NCBI GenBank assembly: GCA_903915485.1
Contig: CAIWTC010000120.1
Span: forward strand, 1-5,647
Source: an uncultured Ignavibacteriales bacterium
Lineage (GTDB): Bacteria > Bacteroidota > Ignavibacteria > Ignavibacteriales > Ignavibacteriaceae
Direction: 5' to 3'
Length of the DNA stretch: 5,647 bases
Positions 1 through 5,211 of this stretch are shown piece by piece. Made by a program: the position numbers and the translations under genes. The notes below the pieces were generated by a model. That model was not told where the DNA came from. It worked only from the letters and a program-made list of their open reading frames with translations, and made no database searches. Numbering within the stretch: position 1 is the first letter of the stretch; each line of letters begins with the position of its first letter.

Positions 1-7
1 AAAAAGT

Positions 8-160
8 TCAAAAGTCTGGAGGCATGACACACCTCCGACTTTTCTTATCATAGATATTACAAATACACCACCCTTTGCCATAGTTCGCACATCCTTCAAA
101 TAATAATAATCCTACACAAATACCACCATCAATTAAAGTTAAAAGTGAAATCACTGCCAT
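8..160 (-). CDS. Doubtful small ORF, 50 residues, Cys-containing, unrecognised
   Basis: On the minus strand an ATG at 160-158 opens 50 codons ending in TGA at 10-8. The peptide starts MAVISLLTLIDGG, has a short hydrophobic stretch (residues about 3-21), and carries five cysteines (near residues 16, 24, 32, 34 and 44) with a GKGWCICNIYDKK stretch and a basic KKSRR patch. I recognise no family. Against it: there is no ribosome binding site, and the last 12 codons run through the hairpin at 10-43. The frame is also open upstream toward the tRNA terminator without another obvious start, which suggests chance openness in AT-rich DNA. For it: a weak Bacteroidota-like promoter (gaaa at 221-224 and gaaaaata at 194-201, read on the minus strand as TTTC-N19-TATTTTTC) lies about 35 nt upstream of the ATG. 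Treat it as a candidate only. Confidence 0.15.
   Translation of the reverse strand: MAVISLLTLIDGGICVGLLLFEGCANYGKGWCICNIYDKKSRRCVMPPDF
10..43. terminator. Terminator-like hairpin at left edge, possibly bidirectional
   Basis: The arms are 10-16 plus 18-22 on the left (aaaagtc, then ggagg) and 32-43 on the right (cctccgactttt). They give 12 base pairs with a single bulged t at 17 and a 9-nt loop at 23-31. The plus strand ends in a short T-rich tail (gactttt, cttat). The minus strand ends in cttttgaacttttt, so it could stop transcription in either direction. It probably closes a gene lying left of the window, but no such gene is visible. The T-tracts are short, so strength is uncertain. Confidence 0.55.
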
Positions 161-234
161 AGTTTTTGACAGAGTAAATGGTCGAAAATATCGGAAAAAT
201 AGGGCTATTTGGGTCAGTTTGAAAAGTGGGGAAT
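44..234. other. Intergenic stretch without a convincing gene
   Basis: This AT-rich stretch shows no RNA gene and no plus-strand reading frame of note. It contains a 10-bp word, tgccatagtt, at 76-85 and again at 155-164, and a taataataat tract near 101-110. Apart from the doubtful minus-strand frame described separately, I see nothing functional in it. Confidence 0.5.
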
Positions 235-270
235 AAAAAAAAGTGCAAAAATGTTTAATTTTCGCACTTT
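235..270 (-). terminator. Rho-independent terminator of tRNA-Lys
   Basis: On the minus strand the transcript would fold a 13-bp stem (270-258 with 252-240) around a 5-nt loop (257-253), followed by a run of U (242-235). One pair, 263 with 247, is a G-U wobble in the minus-strand RNA but an A/C mismatch in a plus-strand RNA, which fixes the direction. The stem begins only 4 nt after the discriminator base of the tRNA. Confidence 0.85.
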
Positions 271-274
271 CTAG

Positions 275-347
275 TGCACCCTGCGGGACTCGAACCCGCG
301 ACCTGATGATTAAGAGTCATATGCTCTACCAACTGAGCTAAGGATGC
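275..347 (-). tRNA. tRNA-Lys (anticodon CUU)
   Basis: The minus strand folds as a full 73-nt cloverleaf. The acceptor stem is GCATCCT/AGGGTGC with one G-U pair. The D-arm is GCTC-AGTTGGTA-GAGC, the anticodon loop is CTCTTAA, and the T-arm is GCGGG-TTCGAGT-CCCGC. The discriminator is A at 275. The anticodon CTT (314-312) reads lysine codon AAG, and the A73 discriminator and loop sequence agree with lysine identity. The top pair of the anticodon stem (position 27 with 43) is a U/C mismatch, a position that varies in tRNAs. CCA is not encoded, so it must be added after transcription. The gene has its own promoter and terminator and stands alone. Confidence 0.97.
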
Positions 348-351
348 GGTG

Positions 352-382
352 TAAAATTACGGAATTTTTTTGAGGTGCCAAA
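352..382 (-). promoter_or_regulatory. Bacteroidota-type promoter for tRNA-Lys
   Basis: Read on the minus strand, TTTG (382-379) is followed after 19 nt by TAATTTTA (359-352). This matches the Bacteroidota sigma-A pattern TTTG-N19-21-TAnnTTTG except for the last G. A sigma-70 reading also works (TTGGCA-N16-TAATTT). Transcription would start around 348-345, at or next to the first base of the mature tRNA (347). Confidence 0.6.
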
Positions 383-498
383 ATTGAAATGGGATTTTTC
401 TGAAATTTTCTTTTCATACTGAATAAGTATTACAAAAATCTTGGTTTTGGTTACCCCTAATTACTTCATTAAATAAATACTAATAATTAATTTATTGC

Positions 499-527
499 TT
501 TACTTATTTCGAAATATTCTCGATAAT
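499..527 (+). promoter_or_regulatory. Possible kinase-gene promoter with a palindrome in its spacer
   Basis: TTTACT (499-504), a 17-nt spacer and GATAAT (522-527) resemble a sigma-70 promoter, giving a predicted start near 534 and a leader of about 36 nt. The spacer holds a perfect 12-bp palindrome, TATTTCGAAATA (505-516), a position where a repressor or activator could bind. No Bacteroidota TAnnTTTG element was found for this gene, so the call is weak. Confidence 0.25.
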
Positions 528-569
528 AAATAACAGTTTTTATTTAATTTAGAATAGGTTTACTCAATT

Positions 570-2408
570 ATGAAAAAAGGAGTTCTCTCCTCAAGAATTG
601 TCACAACACGGTATATTTATTTATTCTTGTTTTGCTGGACATCTGTGCTCGGAATATCTTTTTATTATAATTTTTCAGAAATTTACTCCAACATATATTC
701 GCTTGCAAAAAATCAGGCTATTATGTCGTATCAAAAGGACATACTTTACAGGAGATGGAACGCAAGGAATGGCGGTGTTTATGTACCGGTTGATTCCATC
801 AACATTCCTAACCCGTATTTGCTGGTTCCGGATAGGGATATCACGCTTTATAACGGCAAAAAATACACCCTATTAAACCCCGCTTATATGACCAGAGAAG
901 TCTCTGAACTTGAGAATAAAGAAATAGGGATTATTGGTCACCTCTCTAGTTTGAAACCAATCCGCCCTGAGAACCATCCTGACGAGTGGGAAAAGGACGC
1001 CCTCATCTCCTTTGAAACAGGTCAGAAGGAAAAAACAGAAATTCTCAGCATTAACAATGAAAGAGTTCTCAGGTTTATTAAACCGTTCATTACAGAAAAA
1101 AGTTGTTTGAAATGCCATAGCTTTCAAGGATATAAGGAAGGTGATATAAGAGGCGGGATTTGTATAAATGTTCAGATGGAACCCTACTTCAAAATCGCAG
1201 ATAAACAGCGCACTTCATTAATATTGGGTCACATGGTTTTTGGGCTTATAGGGTGCCTGGTTTTTGGTTTTGCTTTTTTACGCGTTCGTTCGGATTCAGA
1301 CTCGCTTATTGAGTCAGAAAAAAAATTCCGGCAGCTATTCAATACCATAAACGACCCTATTATTGTTTTTATCTATAATTCTGCACAGCCTCACAACTCA
1401 AAGATTGTGCTTGCAAATGATACTGCTTTTGAATTCTTTAAGTACTCAAAAGAAGAATTCATAATGATGGATTTTGACAAATTATCAAATTCAGAAAAAA
1501 GCACTCACGATGGTACTTTTCAGACTAAATTAGAAAATCTTGAAAAGTTTGAGACCATTTTCTATTCTAAAGATGGAGAAGAATTATCTATTGAACTAAA
1601 TCCGCATAAGTTCGTTTTTGAAGGCGAAGATGCATTGATAATTATTGTGAGGGATATTACTGCTAGGAAATTAAACGAGGAAAAAGAAAAACTCTTCACG
1701 GAAAAACTGCTCTTGATAAATTCGGATAAAGACAAACTTTTCTCAATTATCGCTCATGACCTGAGAAACCCTTTCGTGGCACTTCTTAGTGTAACAGATC
1801 TTCTTGATACACAGTGGGAAACACTCACTGAGGATGAAAAAAGAACTCTCATTTCACATATTCACAAAGCGGCGGACAACACCCACACCTTGCTTAATAA
1901 CTTACTCCTTTGGGCAAGAAATCAAAAAAATATGATTGAGTTTAACCCTGAATTGATAAATCTTGATCAAATGTTAAATCAGTGCAGCAACTACTTTGAA
2001 TCTATTGCAAGTAAAAAATCAATAACTATTGACATAAAAATTGCACCTGAAACAACAATCTTTGCGGATAAAAATATAATTGATATCGTATTCAGAAACC
2101 TGATTAGCAATGCATTAAAATTTACAAATCATCATGGGAAAATAGTAGTAAGCGCTGTGTGCGATAGCACTAAAACTCTAATCTGCTTTTCGGATAATGG
2201 AGTAGGCATGGACGAATCAATCATGGAGAATTTATTTAGCTTGGGGAATATTTCTTCCAGTCCGGGGACTGATCAAGAAAAAGGAACCGGTTTAGGCTTA
2301 CTGCTTTCTAAAGAATTCGTTGAAAAGAACTTCGGTGTTTTTGATGTTCAGAGTAAATTGGGCGAAGGAACAAAGATTTTTGTTACGCTTCCCTCAAGTC
2401 AAATTTAG
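570..2408 (+). CDS. Membrane sensor histidine kinase with Tll0287-like c-heme domain and PAS domain
   Basis: This 612-residue protein should sense a signal at the envelope and autophosphorylate a histidine. Order of parts: a short basic N-terminus; a membrane helix at about 14-32; a periplasmic Tll0287-like (DUF3365) domain at about 40-210; a second membrane helix at about 216-237; a PAS domain at about 250-365 ending in VRDITARK; a kinase dimerisation domain with FSIIAHDLRNP (phospho-acceptor His396); and an ATPase domain with N-box N510/N514, SDNGVGM (541-547) and GTGLGL (572-577). The sensor domain shows the family marks RRWNARNGGVYV, NPAYMTRE and RPENHPDEWE, and a CLKCH heme-attachment motif (Cys179, Cys182, His183), implying covalent c-type heme and a cytochrome c maturation system. 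The kinase core looks intact. No response regulator adjoins, so its partner is unknown. The start has no Shine-Dalgarno sequence, but ATG gives the expected basic N-terminus before the first helix. Function as a redox, gas or ligand sensor is inferred from the family. Confidence 0.93.
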   Translation: MKKGVLSSRIVTTRYIYLFLFCWTSVLGISFYYNFSEIYSNIYSLAKNQAIMSYQKDILYRRWNARNGGVYVPVDSINIPNPYLLVPDRDITLYNGKKYTLLNPAYMTREVSELENKEIGIIGHLSSLKPIRPENHPDEWEKDALISFETGQKEKTEILSINNERVLRFIKPFITEKSCLKCHSFQGYKEGDIRGGICINVQMEPYFKIADKQRTSLILGHMVFGLIGCLVFGFAFLRVRSDSDSLIESEKKFRQLFNTINDPIIVFIYNSAQPHNSKIVLANDTAFEFFKYSKEEFIMMDFDKLSNSEKSTHDGTFQTKLENLEKFETIFYSKDGEELSIELNPHKFVFEGEDALIIIVRDITARKLNEEKEKLFTEKLLLINSDKDKLFSIIAHDLRNPFVALLSVTDLLDTQWETLTEDEKRTLISHIHKAADNTHTLLNNLLLWARNQKNMIEFNPELINLDQMLNQCSNYFESIASKKSITIDIKIAPETTIFADKNIIDIVFRNLISNALKFTNHHGKIVVSAVCDSTKTLICFSDNGVGMDESIMENLFSLGNISSSPGTDQEKGTGLGLLLSKEFVEKNFGVFDVQSKLGEGTKIFVTLPSSQI

Positions 2409-2527
2409 ATTAAGTTAAAACAATGAATCGTGGTTGTCACCAGTCATCTATGTTACTGAGGATGTAACAAAAGCCTGAATTCATCTATTTTGAAACTTTT
2501 TTTAATATTGGTACAATCAGTATTTCC
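2409..2527 (+). other. Spacer after the kinase gene, no strong terminator
   Basis: Only weak inverted repeats occur here: tggt/acca at 2431-2442 and gttac/gtaac at 2452-2467, neither followed by a T-run. Kinase transcripts may therefore run on to the hairpin at 2561-2592. A 14-codon ATG frame starting at 2423 looks accidental. Confidence 0.4.
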
Positions 2528-2558
2528 TTGACTTGCGACCTTTTTTTTATTAATTTTG
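2528..2558 (+). promoter_or_regulatory. Bacteroidota-type promoter for greA
   Basis: TTG (2528-2530) is followed after 20 nt by TAATTTTG (2551-2558), an exact match to the TAnnTTTG minus-7 element with the expected spacing. Predicted transcription start is about 2560-2563, leaving a leader of about 65 nt before the greA ATG. Confidence 0.7.
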
Positions 2559-2560
2559 CA

Positions 2561-2592
2561 TACCATCGCTAAAAAGCGGTGGTATTTTTTTT
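2561..2592 (+). terminator. Hairpin plus U8 in the greA leader (terminator or attenuator)
   Basis: The arms taccatcgct (2561-2570) and agcggtggta (2575-2584) form 10 pairs around an AAAA loop, followed by eight T (2585-2592). The pair 2566/2579 is U-G on the plus strand and would be a mismatch on the minus strand, so it is oriented toward greA. It can end read-through from the kinase gene. Because it begins at the predicted greA transcription start, it may also lie at the 5' end of the greA mRNA and act as an attenuator or stabilising stem. Confidence 0.75.
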
Positions 2593-2625
2593 ATATCATC
2601 TAATTTATTAACTAATTAAAAGATT

Positions 2626-3105
2626 ATGTCAGACAACGGATTTGTTTATTTAACACAGGATCGACTTCTTGAACTTGAAAAAGACATGAAGGAGATGAAA
2701 ACAAACGGTCGCAAAGATATTGCTGCAAAAATTGCTGAAGCCCGTTCACACGGTGATCTTTCAGAAAATGCCGAATATGATGCTGCCAAAGAAGAACAGC
2801 TTCTTTTCGAAATGAAAATTGCTAAGTTGGAATCCGTTCTTGCCAGAGTAAGGTTGATTGAATCTTCGCAGTTCGAAAACGGTGCAATCCATATTCTTTC
2901 TAAAGTTAAAATTAGAAATACCAAGACTATGAAAGAATACAGTTACTATATGGTTTCTCCTGAAGAAGCTGATTTCAGCGCCGGAAAACTTGCAATCACC
3001 TCCCCTATCGGGAAAGGTCTTTTAGGCAGGAAAGTTGGCGAGATAGCCAAGATTCAAGTTCCTGCGGGAGTTCAAGAGTTTGAAATTTTAGAGATAAATT
3101 TATAA
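2626..3105 (+). CDS. greA: Transcription elongation factor GreA
   Basis: GreA enters the secondary channel of RNA polymerase and stimulates cleavage of the RNA 3' end in backtracked complexes, rescuing stalled elongation. The 159-residue length fits the family (E. coli GreA is 158). The N-terminal coiled coil spans about residues 8-80 and carries the tip signature ARSHGDLSENAEYDAAKEEQ (39-58). Asp44 and Glu47 correspond to the acidic tip residues that position magnesium. The C-terminal FKBP-like domain spans about 85-159, with the conserved SPIGKGLLGRKVGE stretch (126-139). The ATG at 2626 has an A-rich leader and no Shine-Dalgarno sequence. It appears to be monocistronic, with its own promoter and hairpins on both sides. 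The tip sequence and length favour GreA over GreB. Confidence 0.97.
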   Translation: MSDNGFVYLTQDRLLELEKDMKEMKTNGRKDIAAKIAEARSHGDLSENAEYDAAKEEQLLFEMKIAKLESVLARVRLIESSQFENGAIHILSKVKIRNTKTMKEYSYYMVSPEEADFSAGKLAITSPIGKGLLGRKVGEIAKIQVPAGVQEFEILEINL

Positions 3106-3106
3106 T

Positions 3107-3127
3107 CTATCGACAGATAGTTTTTTT
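3107..3127 (+). terminator. Short terminator-like hairpin after greA
   Basis: ctatc (3107-3111) and gatag (3116-3120) form a 5-bp stem with a GACA loop, followed directly by seven T (3121-3127). It starts 2 nt after the greA stop codon. The stem is short and A/U-rich, so it is probably a weak terminator, possibly helped by the larger hairpin downstream. Confidence 0.5.
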
Positions 3128-3136
3128 CTTTTCTAT

Positions 3137-3182
3137 AAAGCGTTATTTTTATGATTGTACATCAGCATAAAAATAACGCTTT
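3137..3182. terminator. Perfect 17-bp inverted repeat between greA and ribD
   Basis: The arms at 3137-3153 (aaagcgttatttttatg) and 3166-3182 are perfectly complementary over 17 bp, with a 12-nt loop at 3154-3165. The plus strand continues tgatttt and the left flank is T-rich, so it resembles a strong terminator for greA. The right arm ends only 20 nt before the ribD ATG. Either ribD is expressed by read-through past it, or a ribD promoter lies close by and the stem sits in or beside the ribD leader. No FMN riboswitch fold fits in this short interval. Confidence 0.75.
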
Positions 3183-3191
3183 TGATTTTAT

Positions 3192-3195
3192 AAGG
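3192..3195 (+). promoter_or_regulatory. Shine-Dalgarno-like site of ribD
   Basis: AAGG lies 7 nt before the ATG at 3203. It is the only recognisable Shine-Dalgarno-like site in the window and supports this start. The conserved deaminase fold also begins within about 12 residues of it. Confidence 0.4.
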
Positions 3196-3202
3196 TCTTT
3201 AC

Positions 3203-4312
3203 ATGAATTTGAATTCAAATACTTCGCACAGTAAATACATTCTCAGATGCCTTGAACTTGCACGAAAAGGAATTGGGAAAGTCAGCCCTAATCCATTTGT
3301 CGGATGCGTGATAGTAAAAAACGGAAAAGTTATTGCCGAAGGATATCACAAAGGATTCGGCGCCCCTCATGCTGAAGTTGATGCATTTCAGAATGCTGCT
3401 AACAGCGTAAAAGGTGCGGACTTATATGTTAACCTTGAGCCTTGCTCTCACCATGGGAAGACACCTCCCTGCGCGGATAAGATAATTGAGATGGGTATTA
3501 AGCGAGTTTTCATCGGAACTCAGGACCCAAATACTTTAGTTGCCGGGAATGGAATAAAAAAATTAAAGGCAGCAGGGATATCCGTTGAATCAGGAATAGA
3601 AATTGAAAAGTGCAACGAACTAAACCGTTTCTTTTTCAAACACATCACCACTGCACTCCCTTATGTTTCATTGAAAATTGCACAGACTCTTGATGGCTAC
3701 ATTTCCACAACCAAGAATGACTCCAAATGGATTACGGGTGAAGAATCCCGAAAACAAGTCCACATGATGAGGGCCTCGTATGATGCAGTATTGATTGGCA
3801 GGAATACCGCTTTTATAGATAACCCGGAATTAACTGTCCGTATGGTAAAGGGAAGAAACCCGAAGCGCATTGTTCTTGATACTAATTTATCGTTACCAAT
3901 AAATCTTAAACTGTTTGCAAATAATTCTGACGGGAGCACAATCCTTGTTACGACTGCTGAGAAATTTATAAACTCCAAAAACAAAATAGCTTCACTAACA
4001 AAATTGAATGTTGAAATTCTAAAGGTTACAACAAATTCTGACGGGAAAATCAACTTAAAGAATTTGCTAAAAAAATTATATAAAATGAATATTGGTTCCG
4101 TGCTTGTTGAAGGCGGTGCGGGAATTTATTCTTCATTCCTGAAGGCAGATTTAGCGGATGAAATCATTTCATTCGTAGCTCCAAAAATTATTGGGCAAGG
4201 CATCAGTCCTTTCCAAGGTTTATCCATTAACAAAATTTCAGATGCATCTTCGTGGGGATTACATTCAATTAATAAATACGAGAATGATGTAATGCTCACT
4301 CTAAGGAAATAA
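3203..4312 (+). CDS. ribD: Bifunctional riboflavin deaminase/reductase RibD
   Basis: RibD performs two consecutive steps of riboflavin synthesis: deamination of the pyrimidine product of GTP cyclohydrolase II, then NADPH-dependent reduction of its ribose. The 369 residues match the full two-domain length. The N-terminal deaminase (about 10-150) has the zinc motifs HAEVD (His56, catalytic Glu58) and PCSHHGKTPPC (Cys81, Cys90), plus SPNPFVGCVIV (28-38). The C-terminal reductase (about 152-369) has SLKIAQTLDGYIST (156-169), SKWITGEESR (174-183), the NPELTVR stretch (207-213) and LVEGGAGIYSSFL (301-313). Key residues of both domains are present, so it looks functional. No other rib gene adjoins it, so the pathway is scattered in this genome. 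A terminator follows. No FMN riboswitch is visible upstream. Confidence 0.97.
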   Translation: MNLNSNTSHSKYILRCLELARKGIGKVSPNPFVGCVIVKNGKVIAEGYHKGFGAPHAEVDAFQNAANSVKGADLYVNLEPCSHHGKTPPCADKIIEMGIKRVFIGTQDPNTLVAGNGIKKLKAAGISVESGIEIEKCNELNRFFFKHITTALPYVSLKIAQTLDGYISTTKNDSKWITGEESRKQVHMMRASYDAVLIGRNTAFIDNPELTVRMVKGRNPKRIVLDTNLSLPINLKLFANNSDGSTILVTTAEKFINSKNKIASLTKLNVEILKVTTNSDGKINLKNLLKKLYKMNIGSVLVEGGAGIYSSFLKADLADEIISFVAPKIIGQGISPFQGLSINKISDASSWGLHSINKYENDVMLTLRK

Positions 4313-4314
4313 GC

Positions 4315-4355
4315 AACTGATTAGTGTTGAAGAACACCTAACTACAGTTTTTTTT
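4315..4355 (+). terminator. Rho-independent terminator of ribD
   Basis: Starting 2 nt after the stop codon, AACTG (4315-4319) pairs with CAGTT (4345-4349). Inside, TTAGTGTT (4321-4328) pairs with AACACCTAA (4333-4341) with one bulged C, around a GAAG loop. T continues to 4355. The stem is imperfect, but position and T-run make it a convincing terminator for the plus strand. Confidence 0.75.
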
Positions 4356-4357
4356 CA

Positions 4358-4379
4358 ATGGCGTTTGAGCAAACTCCAT
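4358..4379. repeat. Imperfect inverted repeat between convergent ribD and pirin genes
   Basis: ATGG-c-GTTT (4358-4366) and AAAC-t-CCAT (4371-4379) form a stem of 8 pairs with one mismatch around a GAGC loop. It lies 6 nt beyond the pirin stop on the minus strand, but no U-run follows on that strand, so it is at best a weak terminator or a 3'-end protecting stem. Confidence 0.35.
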
Positions 4380-4385
4380 CAACAC

Positions 4386-5090
4386 CTATGCAAGCACAAC
4401 ATCGAAAAGTATAATCTCTGAATCCCAATTTGCATTTAAAAGTGCTTCAGTATTTTCATCAATCGTTACTGCATCACCTGCAGAAGCAATTAATTCTCCC
4501 ACGCTTATTTCACCGCTGACTACTTGCAGATAAATTCCGTGACCTTCTTCTACCTTGTACAATATATTACAATCTTTTTCAATTTTAGAGATATACATTT
4601 CCGCAGATGAGTTAACATACACAGTGTTAGTTTCTCCTGAAGAAGATGCAACTTTTAATAGCTTATTAAGTTTATTCTTTTCATCAACTGAAACTTTTTC
4701 ATAGTATGGAGTAAGGTTCTGTTTCTCCGGCATTATCCATATTTGAAATAGGTGCAGTGATTCAGATTCTGACGGATTAAATTCAGAGTGATAAATTCCC
4801 GTACCCGCACTCATTTTTTGAACTTCATTTTTATTAATGATTTCCGAAAAACCCATACTGTCTTCGTGTTTCAAAGAACCGTCAACCACATAAGTGATTA
4901 TCTCCATATTTTTATGCGGATGAAACGGGAACCCGCCTCCGGCAGCAATATAGTCATCGTTAATAACCCGAAGCGACCCATAGTGCATACTGTCAGGATT
5001 ATAATAGTCCCCGAAAGAAAAACTGTGAAAACTTTTCAGCCACGAAATGTTTGTTAGTCCCCGCTCATTAGATTTTATTATGTGTATCAT
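4386..5090 (-). CDS. Pirin family protein (YhhW-like cupin)
   Basis: This 234-residue protein is a two-domain cupin of the pirin family. The N-terminal half carries WLKSFHSFSFGDYYNP (17-32), LRVINDDYI, FHPHKNMEIITYVVDGSLKHEDS (from 56) and MSAGTGIYHSEFNP (93-106). His57, His59, His101 and Glu103 fall exactly where the metal ligands of E. coli YhhW (a pirin with quercetin-dioxygenase activity) lie, so a metal-binding site is expected. The C-terminal cupin (about 130-234) is more divergent, as is usual. The protein has no signal peptide and is probably cytoplasmic. The real substrate is unknown: some pirins cleave flavonols and others act as redox-linked regulators. It lies downstream of a MarR regulator on the same strand with a 121-nt gap and no terminator between them, so it may be co-transcribed with or controlled by it. 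The start lacks a Shine-Dalgarno sequence (aactaataaaATG). Confidence 0.94.
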   Translation of the reverse strand: MIHIIKSNERGLTNISWLKSFHSFSFGDYYNPDSMHYGSLRVINDDYIAAGGGFPFHPHKNMEIITYVVDGSLKHEDSMGFSEIINKNEVQKMSAGTGIYHSEFNPSESESLHLFQIWIMPEKQNLTPYYEKVSVDEKNKLNKLLKVASSSGETNTVYVNSSAEMYISKIEKDCNILYKVEEGHGIYLQVVSGEISVGELIASAGDAVTIDENTEALLNANWDSEIILFDVVLA

Positions 5091-5211
5091 TTTATTAGTT
5101 GTTAGTTGTCAATTATTATTTATTTTCTTGAAAAGTAAATATTTCTATATTAAAAATTACGATATCAAAATATAATGGTGTGATTCGCTATATATATTGA
5201 ACATTCCGGAA
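5091..5211 (-). promoter_or_regulatory. Leader region of the pirin gene, no clear promoter
   Basis: This very AT-rich gap separates the MarR stop from the pirin start. It holds a tandem 7-bp repeat TTAGTTG (5095-5101 and 5102-5108) right at the pirin start. A 10-bp palindrome ATTCCGGAAT (5203-5212) overlaps the MarR stop codon. No clean TAnnTTTG promoter and no terminator is visible. If the MarR protein regulates pirin, its operator should be here, but I cannot single it out. Confidence 0.3.

Larger units (their letters stand above)
348..569. other. Divergent intergenic region between tRNA-Lys and the kinase gene
   Basis: Both flanking genes are transcribed away from this AT-rich spacer, so it must hold two promoters. 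The tRNA promoter is clear near its left end. For the kinase only a weak candidate is visible near 499-527. A small inverted repeat, atact/agtat, lies around 417-431. No open frame or RNA gene is evident. Confidence 0.5.

Noticed and set aside
76..164. Repeated word tgccatagtt at 76-85 and 155-164 as a CRISPR-like or mobile-element repeat
   Set aside because: There are only two 10-bp copies, with no regular spacing, third copy or terminal structure. Chance is sufficient.
598..876. 92-codon plus-strand frame beginning at a TTG inside the kinase gene
   Set aside because: It overlaps the well-supported kinase frame, has no recognisable domain, and its start-like AAAAAAGGAG context is simply the kinase's own Lys-Lys-Gly codons.
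873..1127. Minus-strand frame antisense to the kinase sensor domain
   Set aside because: It is fully embedded in a conserved coding domain, with no independent start signal or protein family.
2423..2467. 14-codon ATG frame after the kinase gene
   Set aside because: Too short, no ribosome binding site, no resemblance to a leader peptide, and it does not lead to a regulated hairpin.
2646..2924. Minus-strand frame antisense to greA
   Set aside because: The composition (Ser/Arg-rich complement of the GreA coiled coil) marks it as a shadow of greA.
3080..3106. Sigma-70-like TTGAAA-N15-TATAAT at the end of greA as a ribD promoter
   Set aside because: The 15-nt spacing is too short, it overlaps the greA coding end, and the transcript would run straight into two terminator-like hairpins. 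It remains possible but is unsupported.
3106..3202. FMN riboswitch upstream of ribD
   Set aside because: The interval is too short for the aptamer and is taken up by two simple hairpins. None of the conserved FMN-aptamer segments is present.
3181..3211. TTTG-N19-TGAATTTG as a ribD promoter
   Set aside because: The minus-7 element would lie inside the ribD coding region and no later start codon would preserve the deaminase domain, so it cannot drive full-length ribD.
3697..4053. 118-codon minus-strand frame antisense to ribD
   Set aside because: It lies entirely inside the conserved RibD reductase domain, and no homology or start signal is visible.
4788..5057. Plus-strand frame antisense to the pirin gene
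   Set aside because: It is a shadow of the metal-binding half of pirin, and that strand shows no ribosome binding site or promoter.
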